NCBI GenBank assembly: GCA_003223515.1 | Contig: QHVI01000050.1 | Coordinates: forward strand, 1-64,000 | DNA: 64,000 nt | Direction of reading: 5' to 3' | From: Candidatus Angelobacter sp. Gp1-AA117 | GTDB taxonomy: Bacteria > Acidobacteriota > Terriglobia > Terriglobales > Acidobacteriaceae | In this document: piece after piece, positions 59,196-64,000 of the stretch | How the letters are laid out: each line of letters begins with the position of its first letter | Position numbering within the stretch: the stretch's first letter is position 1 | The notes under the pieces: generated by a model | Databases searched by the model: none | Told to the model about the DNA's origin: nothing | What the model saw: only the letters and a program-made list of their open reading frames with translations | Translations under genes and position numbers: made by a program

Positions 59196-60875
59196 CTATA
59201 GTTCCGCCAGCGTGCGGTGCACGAGATGAACGGAGATTGCTCCCTCACCCACTGCAGAAGCCACGCGCTTCACGTTTCCTGCGCGGACGTCACCTACGGC
59301 GAACACACCGGGAAGGCTGGTCTCCAGCAGCTGGGGCGAGCGGGAGAGCTTCCAGTCTGGAGAAGAAAGCGGTGCAGATAATTCCAGGTCGCGGCCGGTC
59401 AGGATGAAGCCTTTATCATCCATAGCCAGGCAGCCGCGCAGCCATTCGGTGCGTGGCGATGCCCCGGCCATTATAAAGACATGATGAATGTCATGCGTGG
59501 AGTTGTGGCCGGTGATTTTGTTTTCCCAGGTGACGCGCTCGAGATGGGTATCGCCGTGCAACGCGGTGATCTCAGTGTCGTAATGCATTTCGATCCCGGG
59601 GTGTTGCTCAATCCGCTGAATGAGGTAACGTGACATGCTTTCCGCAAGGCTGGCGGAACGCACCAGCATGTGGACCTTGCGCGCCGTCTGCGCCAGAAAG
59701 ACTGCGGCCTGCCCGGCGGAGTTCCCGCCGCCCACTACAATCACTTCGTCACTCTCGCAATATTGAGCTTCAATGTAAGTGGCGCCATAGTAGACACCTT
59801 GTCCTTCGAACTTTTTCAGGTTGGCGATGGGCGGCTTGTTGTATTGGGCGCCGGTGGCGATGATGATGCTCTTGGTAAGCAGTACGCTGCCGTTATCCAG
59901 GACGATCTGATAGGGGCGCTGGTCGCAGTTCAGCCTGACAACGCTGTGGGCAATCATCATCTTGGCACCGAACTTCTGCGCCTGGTTCAGCGCGCGCGCC
60001 GCCAGTTCCTGTCCGGAGACGCCGGTAGGAAAGCCCAGGTAGTTTTCAATCTTGGAGCTTGATCCCGCCTGTCCGCCGGGAGCTTCGTTTTCAATGACAA
60101 GAGCATTGAGGCCCTCTGAGGCGGCATAGACAGCCGCCGCCAGTCCCGAAGGTCCTGCTCCCACGATGACCACGTCACGGATTTCAGTGCTGTCGATACT
60201 GGAGTTCAGTCCCAGATAATCTGCGAGTTCCGGAATGGAAGGATTACGCAAGGTGTTTTGATTGCGGCAGCAGATGACGACCGGCACATCCTGTAAAGTG
60301 ATCTGAAAGCGGTCCAGGAGTTCCTGAGACATTTTGTCCGTGTCGAGGTCCACATAGGTATACGGATATGCATTGCGGCTGAGAAATTCGCGCAAATGCA
60401 GCGTGGCTGCCAGGTGACGCGATCCCAGAAGGATCAGGCCGCCCAGGTTGTTGGTGATCAGCGCGACCCTCCGCAAAATGAACGCCCGCATGATGATTTC
60501 ACTCAGGTCTGCATCCCGCGCAATCAGCGAATGCAGGCTGTCTGCACTGACCTCAAGAAACTCGCCTGCTTCAGTTACCCGGCCCAGCACCAGGCATCTT
60601 TGCCCGGAGATCATGCTGAGTTCACCGGTAAACGATCCCGGATCGTGAGTGGTGATGGGGCGCTCGCCGCTGAATCCCGGCTGTACGATCTCCATGCTTC
60701 CGGAAAGCAGCACGAAGAAGGGCACGTTGGTATCGCCGGGCTGGAACAGAATCTCCCCGCGCTGCACCTTTCGCACATTCCCGCTATGGCGGGCACGCTC
60801 GATCTGCGCCGCCGTCAACGTGGGGAAGGTTTGTGTGTTGGCGTCAAGAAAGCTGAACTGTGGGTAGGAAGACAT
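59196..60875 (-). CDS. cNMP-binding / thioredoxin-reductase-like flavoprotein lacking CxxC, 559 aa
   Basis: Residues about 20-145 form a cyclic-nucleotide-binding domain (VQRGEILFQPGDTNVPFFVL, PGSFTGELSMISGQR). Residues about 160-235 look like a glutaredoxin/thioredoxin-like domain (HLREFLSRNAYPYTYVDLDT, without a CxxC). From about 245 a TrxR-type flavoprotein follows (VVIVGAGPSGLAAAVYAASE, NEAPGGQAGSSSKIENYLGF, VIVVGGGNSAGQAAVFLAQT, GVFAVGDVRAGNVKRVA). The usual CATC redox pair is replaced at YYGATYIEAQYC, so it is unlikely to reduce thioredoxin. Electron transfer to another partner, gated by a nucleotide, is a fair guess. The start is the ATG at 60875. The gap 60876-61052 upstream holds no gene. 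Confidence 0.9.
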   Translation of the reverse strand: MSSYPQFSFLDANTQTFPTLTAAQIERARHSGNVRKVQRGEILFQPGDTNVPFFVLLSGSMEIVQPGFSGERPITTHDPGSFTGELSMISGQRCLVLGRVTEAGEFLEVSADSLHSLIARDADLSEIIMRAFILRRVALITNNLGGLILLGSRHLAATLHLREFLSRNAYPYTYVDLDTDKMSQELLDRFQITLQDVPVVICCRNQNTLRNPSIPELADYLGLNSSIDSTEIRDVVIVGAGPSGLAAAVYAASEGLNALVIENEAPGGQAGSSSKIENYLGFPTGVSGQELAARALNQAQKFGAKMMIAHSVVRLNCDQRPYQIVLDNGSVLLTKSIIIATGAQYNKPPIANLKKFEGQGVYYGATYIEAQYCESDEVIVVGGGNSAGQAAVFLAQTARKVHMLVRSASLAESMSRYLIQRIEQHPGIEMHYDTEITALHGDTHLERVTWENKITGHNSTHDIHHVFIMAGASPRTEWLRGCLAMDDKGFILTGRDLELSAPLSSPDWKLSRSPQLLETSLPGVFAVGDVRAGNVKRVASAVGEGAISVHLVHRTLAEL

Positions 60876-61052
60876 GGCTTGAATTATCTAGCTCCGTTGG
60901 AATAGTGATACGTATCAGGCTGCACCTTTCCTACGCGTTCAACAGACATAGATTACTTCTGCATGGCCAATGATTCAGAATTCTATGCTGGAGTGCAACT
61001 CGAATCCGAGCAGGTTACCGGAATCACCCGAATCCGCGAGGATGAAGTACGT

Positions 61053-61472
61053 TCAGTTGCAGGTGAGCGTTGCAGTTCCGCTCAAGTTTGTTCCATTCGT
61101 AGCTGGCATCATAGCGGTCACCGTAATCGGATTGGTACTTGCTCCATTGCAGGTGGCGGTGCCGAAAGTTGAATCATTCAGATTGCTGATGCTCGCAGTT
61201 GCCGGGTCGGAGACTGACCATGTCACGTTGGTGAGATTGGATTGGTTAGTTGAGCAGCCTGTGGGCACCATGCCAAAGGCATTGAAGTGGACAGAATTAC
61301 CCGGTGGAAGAGCGCTGTGGTTTGCGGTTCCATTCTGAGGCGACACGCTGATCCCCGTCGGGTTGCAATTCACTGTGTCAATTCTGCGTGATCCACAGCC
61401 AAAAGTGCAGAAGCCAAGCAGAATCAATGCAGTAAGAAAAGTCAGATTATTAAAAGTGCGTTTGCACCACAT
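61053..61472 (-). CDS. Small lipoprotein with Ig-like domain, 139 aa
   Basis: The start is the ATG at 61472 with GAGAGAG upstream. The long track ORF is rejected. A lipoprotein signal ends at LILLGFCTFGC (lipobox Cys). The mature part is a BIG-2-like beta domain (GISVSPQNGTANHSALPPGN, NVTWSVSDPATASISN, CNGASTNPITVTAM). It is a paralogue of the gene just upstream (61529), with which it shares the order GISVSPQ/GIAITPQ, PPGNSVHF/SPGNSVHF, NVTWSVSD/NVTWSVTD. Surface or periplasmic anchoring is inferred. Confidence 0.85.
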   Translation of the reverse strand: MWCKRTFNNLTFLTALILLGFCTFGCGSRRIDTVNCNPTGISVSPQNGTANHSALPPGNSVHFNAFGMVPTGCSTNQSNLTNVTWSVSDPATASISNLNDSTFGTATCNGASTNPITVTAMMPATNGTNLSGTATLTCN

Positions 61473-61528
61473 AAGATTGCTCTCTCTTCTTAGTACCAGT
61501 TTCTCTGGTTTGAGTTGTGCGCAGAGCT

Positions 61529-61954
61529 TCATTGGCAAGTCAGGGATGCGGTCGCGCTGGTCATGGTTCCATTCGGGAGAGGGCCGGTGGCCGTTACCGT
61601 GGTGGCTCCAGCGGTGGCGCCTTTGCATGTGGCCAGTCCGAAAGTCTGGTCTGGCGCATTGCTGATACTTACATTCACGGTATCGGTCACTGACCAGGTC
61701 ACATTGGTAAGAATGGCAGGTGGAGGCACGCATCCTGTGAATTTTCCATCGGCAATGAAATGAACAGAATTACCAGGAGAGGCAACATTGTGATCGGCAG
61801 TTGCTGTCTGTGGGGTGATGGCTATGCCTGTCTGTATGCAGCCCATGGGTGTGTGCGATCCGCCGCAGCCGGTAATAAGCAGGCAGAATAAAAGGAGAGC
61901 ACAGGTTGCGAATAGAAGGGTTCCAGGGTGAAGGTGAGGAGTATTGGCGTTCAT
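61529..61954 (-). CDS. Small lipoprotein with Ig-like domain, 141 aa
   Basis: The ATG at 61954 has GGGAGGATATCC upstream. The lipobox is LLFCLLITGC. The mature part (GIAITPQTATADHNVASPGN, TNVTWSVTDTVNVSISN, ATCKGATAGATTVTATG) is the same fold as the downstream paralogue at 61053, 56 bp away. The pair is a tandem duplication, probably co-transcribed. No function known. Confidence 0.85.
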   Translation of the reverse strand: MNANTPHLHPGTLLFATCALLLFCLLITGCGGSHTPMGCIQTGIAITPQTATADHNVASPGNSVHFIADGKFTGCVPPPAILTNVTWSVTDTVNVSISNAPDQTFGLATCKGATAGATTVTATGPLPNGTMTSATASLTCQ

Positions 61955-62249
61955 TGGATATCCTCCCAGCTTGCAGCCAATGAAAGAATGCAGGAAGTTG
62001 ATTTTCTTGCAGGTCAGAACACTAGATCACGGGATGTCCTTCCAGCCTGACCGGGGTAACCACGTCTGCACAGGTTAAGTTGCGCGTCAACGCAACAAAG
62101 TTGCGCGGGGTGGGTTCTCATCCTGCAAGGGGAGGCCTGTTTCTAAAACATCTGCGGCAGATAATTTTGCATCCATTCCTGTGTCCGGGAACTCTGAATA
62201 GGTACACTCTAAATACATAAGAGACAGCCGATCTTAAGGAGATGAAGTA
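61955..62249. other. Divergent intergenic region
   Basis: 295 bp between the lipoprotein pair and the glycine-zipper gene. It contains no ORF of note. GTTGCGCGTCAACGCAACAA at about 62080 is a short imperfect inverted repeat (TTGCG...CGCAA) that could be an operator. AGGTACACTCTAAATACATA near 62200 could include a -10 element. Confidence 0.35.
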
Positions 62250-63107
62250 ATGATGAAGTTGCGGTACGCGATTCTGCTGCTGAGCGCCTGCCTGGCTGCT
62301 TCCGCTGCGATGGCGGACACCCTGGAACTGAAGAATGGCAGCCTGATCAAAGGACAATACGTTGGTGGCACGGAGACCCAGATCAGCTTGCGGGTTGGAT
62401 CGAGCGTGCAGAACTATGCCGTATCTGACGTGCTTTCATTGAAGTTCGATTCACCCGCTGTTTCCACCCCGGCTCCGGGCAACGAGCCTCAATTGCTGCC
62501 GCGCGCCAGCCAGAACGATCCGGCTCCGCCCCCAACAACCGCAACTACATCGACTTATGATTCAGCTTCAGCAAACAAAATTACCGCCCCCACTGGCACG
62601 CGCATTGTGGTAAGGACGATCGATGAGATTGATTCCAGCAAGAACCGCGTGGGTGACAAGTTCCAGGCGTCACTGGAGCAGCCGCTGTATGTGAATGAAA
62701 TGTTGGTTGCGCCCAAGGGGGCCGATGTTTATGGACGGCTGGAAGAAGCCAAGGAAGCCGGTCACATCCAGGGCAAGTCGCAACTTAAACTCACGCTCAC
62801 CGGCATTGTGATCAACGGGCAAACCGTTGCACTCTCGACGGGAGATTACGAAGTCGCAGGAAAGTCCCGAGGGACGAACACCGCCAAGAAGGTCGGCGGC
62901 GGCGCGGCCGTGGGTGCCGTGATCGGCGCCATTGCCGGCGGAGGAAAGGGCGCTGCCATTGGCGCAGGAGTAGGCGCGGGTGCGGGAACTGCCGTCCAGG
63001 TGATGACGAAAGGCGATCAGGTACACGTTCCCAGCGAGACGCTGCTGGAGTTCGCGCTCGACCAGCCCATCACGCTGCCCATTTCGCAAGCGCCGCAAAC
63101 ACGGTAA
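62250..63107 (+). CDS. Secreted glycine-zipper protein with TrbI-like domain, 285 aa
   Basis: The ATG at 62250 has AAGGAGATGAAG upstream. A signal peptide ([16 protein letters not shown]) is followed by a small beta domain ([18 protein letters not shown] ... [11 protein letters not shown]), a Pro/Thr-rich linker, and a beta domain ([38 protein letters not shown]) like that of TrbI/VirB10-related or 'DUF' proteins common in acidobacteria. A glycine zipper ([20 protein letters not shown]) may insert in a membrane. Role unknown, probably envelope. Terminator at 63136. Confidence 0.88.
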   Translation: MMKLRYAILLLSACLAASAAMADTLELKNGSLIKGQYVGGTETQISLRVGSSVQNYAVSDVLSLKFDSPAVSTPAPGNEPQLLPRASQNDPAPPPTTATTSTYDSASANKITAPTGTRIVVRTIDEIDSSKNRVGDKFQASLEQPLYVNEMLVAPKGADVYGRLEEAKEAGHIQGKSQLKLTLTGIVINGQTVALSTGDYEVAGKSRGTNTAKKVGGGAAVGAVIGAIAGGGKGAAIGAGVGAGAGTAVQVMTKGDQVHVPSETLLEFALDQPITLPISQAPQTR

Positions 63108-63135
63108 TCACAAAGGATACGAAAGGAACACAAAG

Positions 63136-63159
63136 GCCTGAGGCAACTCGGGCTTTTTT
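63136..63159 (+). terminator. Rho-independent terminator after the glycine-zipper gene
   Basis: GCCTGAG and CTCGGGC pair (one G-T) around GCAA, followed by TTTTTTA. It lies 29 bp after the stop codon. Nearby CACAAAGG and TTTGCGTGCTTTGCGG are fragments of another common repeat style. Confidence 0.85.
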
Positions 63160-63213
63160 ATTTTTATCTTGGTATCTTGGCGCCCTTTGCGTGCTTTGCG
63201 GTCAGTCCGGAGT

Positions 63214-63594
63214 TCAGTCCCGCAGTTTCGCCAACAAGTCCTGCGGGTGCACGGGCTTAGCCAGGATTTCGAATTCGTGTCCCTGGGCCCGCGCTTTTTC
63301 CAGCAAGTCGGCAGTCGCGGCCTGTCCGGAGAACAGCAGAATCTTGCAGGCAGGCAGAATCTGGCGGATACGGATGGCTGCTTCGATGCCGTTCATGTCC
63401 GGCATGATTACGTCACTGATGATCAGATCAGGCTGGGCCTCCCGCGCACGATCCACTGCCGCACTGCCTGTGTAAACGGCAGAAGCATCGAAGCCATTCT
63501 GGTTGAGAATAATCGCGAGAGTATCTGCAATTACCCGTTCGTCGTCCACCACTAACACCTTAGGCTTGGTTGGTGACTGCCCGTTATTGGACAT
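63214..63594 (-). CDS. Single-domain response regulator (CheY-like receiver), 126 aa
   Basis: A stand-alone receiver domain. The acidic pocket is VLVVDDERV, the phosphoacceptor Asp is in IISDVIMPDMNG, Thr/Ser in LLFSGQAATAD, and Lys in LAKPVHP. No output domain follows. The start is the ATG at 63594 (MSNNGQSPT) with AGGAG about 12 nt upstream. The longer track start contains unlikely residues. The cognate kinase is not in the window. Confidence 0.92.
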   Translation of the reverse strand: MSNNGQSPTKPKVLVVDDERVIADTLAIILNQNGFDASAVYTGSAAVDRAREAQPDLIISDVIMPDMNGIEAAIRIRQILPACKILLFSGQAATADLLEKARAQGHEFEILAKPVHPQDLLAKLRD

Positions 63595-63755
63595 CAAATT
63601 CGAGGCTCCTGTGGAAGTGCGTTCTTGCATTATACGCCACGAGAGAGGATACGTGAGTATGCCGAATAGCGCCAGAAAGGGAGTTCCAGCGGGCCAACCC
63701 GCGATCCGAACGCAGCTTCTCAACCCATTGGGAATATTAGTAGGAGGAGCTCTCT

Positions 63756-64000
63756 ATGCGCAAAGCAGCCATGCTGGTTCTGTTTGCGCTACTGGCCGTG
63801 GCGATGGTCTTTGCCCAGAATGCCGGTAACGCCAACAGCAGTTCAAGTTACCCGCAAACCCAGAACAGCAACACCAACAACCCTTCAACCACGAACCCGG
63901 ATCAGAACGCGACTACCTCCAGATCGAGCACGGGCCAGAACTCATCGGTCTCCGGAAGCCAGAATACCCAGAGCACCACGACCACTGACCCCAATGCTCA
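63756..64000 (+). CDS. Secreted Asn/Ser/Thr/Gln-rich protein (5' part, partial)
   Basis: An ATG at 63756 with TAGGAGGAGC upstream opens a frame that runs off the window and is therefore missing from the ORF track. It encodes a signal peptide (MLVLFALLAVAMVFAQ) and a low-complexity chain rich in Asn, Ser, Thr and Gln (NAGNANSSSSYPQTQNS). The C-terminal domain is beyond the window edge, so no family can be given. Confidence 0.85.
   Translation, partial: MRKAAMLVLFALLAVAMVFAQNAGNANSSSSYPQTQNSNTNNPSTTNPDQNATTSRSSTGQNSSVSGSQNTQSTTTTDPNA

Noticed and set aside
1-64000. CRISPR array, rRNA, tRNA or intact transposase
   Set aside because: No regularly spaced direct repeats with spacers, no T-loop-like motif and no transposase signature were seen by eye. 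A tRNAscan or Infernal run would be needed to be sure.

Overview
The window looks like a chromosomal piece of a Gram-negative, moderately GC-rich soil-type bacterium, most likely an acidobacterium (Acidobacteriota, Terriglobia-like). This rests on gene style, not on a marker gene: many secreted FG-GAP/ASPIC-UnbV proteins, a multihaem cytochrome fused to TPRs, a di-haem oxidoreductase, beta-barrel and TonB-domain proteins, small lipoproteins, and intergenic 'CTCCGTGTCTCCGTGGT' repeats. I saw no rRNA, tRNA, CRISPR array or intact insertion sequence by eye.

Region 1 (1-1.1 kb) is flank: a gene tail, a small conserved hypothetical and a small membrane protein. Region 2 (1.4-23.6 kb, all minus strand) is the most unusual part. 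It is a long chain of mostly overlapping or tightly spaced genes: a retinol-saturase/CrtI-like FAD enzyme, a pseudo-SDR fused to an acyltransferase, an AarF/UbiB kinase followed by a degenerate AarF paralogue, a carotenoid oxygenase, a Gly/Gln-rich phasin-like protein, two paralogous proteins with a DUF1702-like (enediyne-cassette) motif pattern, three unrecognised proteins, a patatin, a degenerate SGNH hydrolase, and an ABM / phasin-like / haloalkane-dehalogenase-like fusion. Several of these share an N-terminal hydrophobic module (F/L-S-W-A-x-x-L-L), which suggests they dock on a common surface such as a lipid body, granule or membrane.

Region 3 (23.9-28.9 kb) holds a secreted TonB-domain protein, a frameshifted di-haem oxidoreductase, long non-coding repeat-rich stretches, and a solitary plus-strand DUF3631-type ATPase with its own promoter-like sequence and iteron-like octamers. 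Region 4 (29.1-36.05 kb, minus strand) reads as a minimal type II polyketide/fatty-acid module: ACP, active ketosynthase and a chain-length-factor-like partner lacking all three catalytic residues, then class I HMG-CoA reductase, an ECF-like sigma factor, a zinc-finger anti-sigma candidate and a frameshifted phytoene-desaturase-like enzyme. Regions 2 and 4 share the theme of acyl chain plus isoprenoid/carotenoid chemistry and may be one biosynthetic locus split by insertions.

Region 5 (36.4-46.3 kb, minus) is a five-gene operon of ASPIC/UnbV and TPR proteins whose stop and start codons all overlap. Region 6 (46.4-50.2 kb, plus) has a SnoaL-like protein, another ASPIC/UnbV protein and an amidase. 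Region 7 (50.3-55.1 kb) has a pentahaem cytochrome-TPR protein, an outer-membrane beta-barrel gene whose signal peptide is cut off by an in-frame TGA, and a TlpA-like thioredoxin. Region 8 (55.4-64 kb) has a secreted phosphodiesterase-like protein, a GT-C glycosyltransferase, a cNMP-binding/thioredoxin-reductase-like flavoprotein without its CxxC, two paralogous lipoproteins, a glycine-zipper protein, a lone receiver-domain protein and the start of a secreted Asn/Ser/Thr-rich protein.

All family calls are from reading translations and recalled motifs. No search was run.
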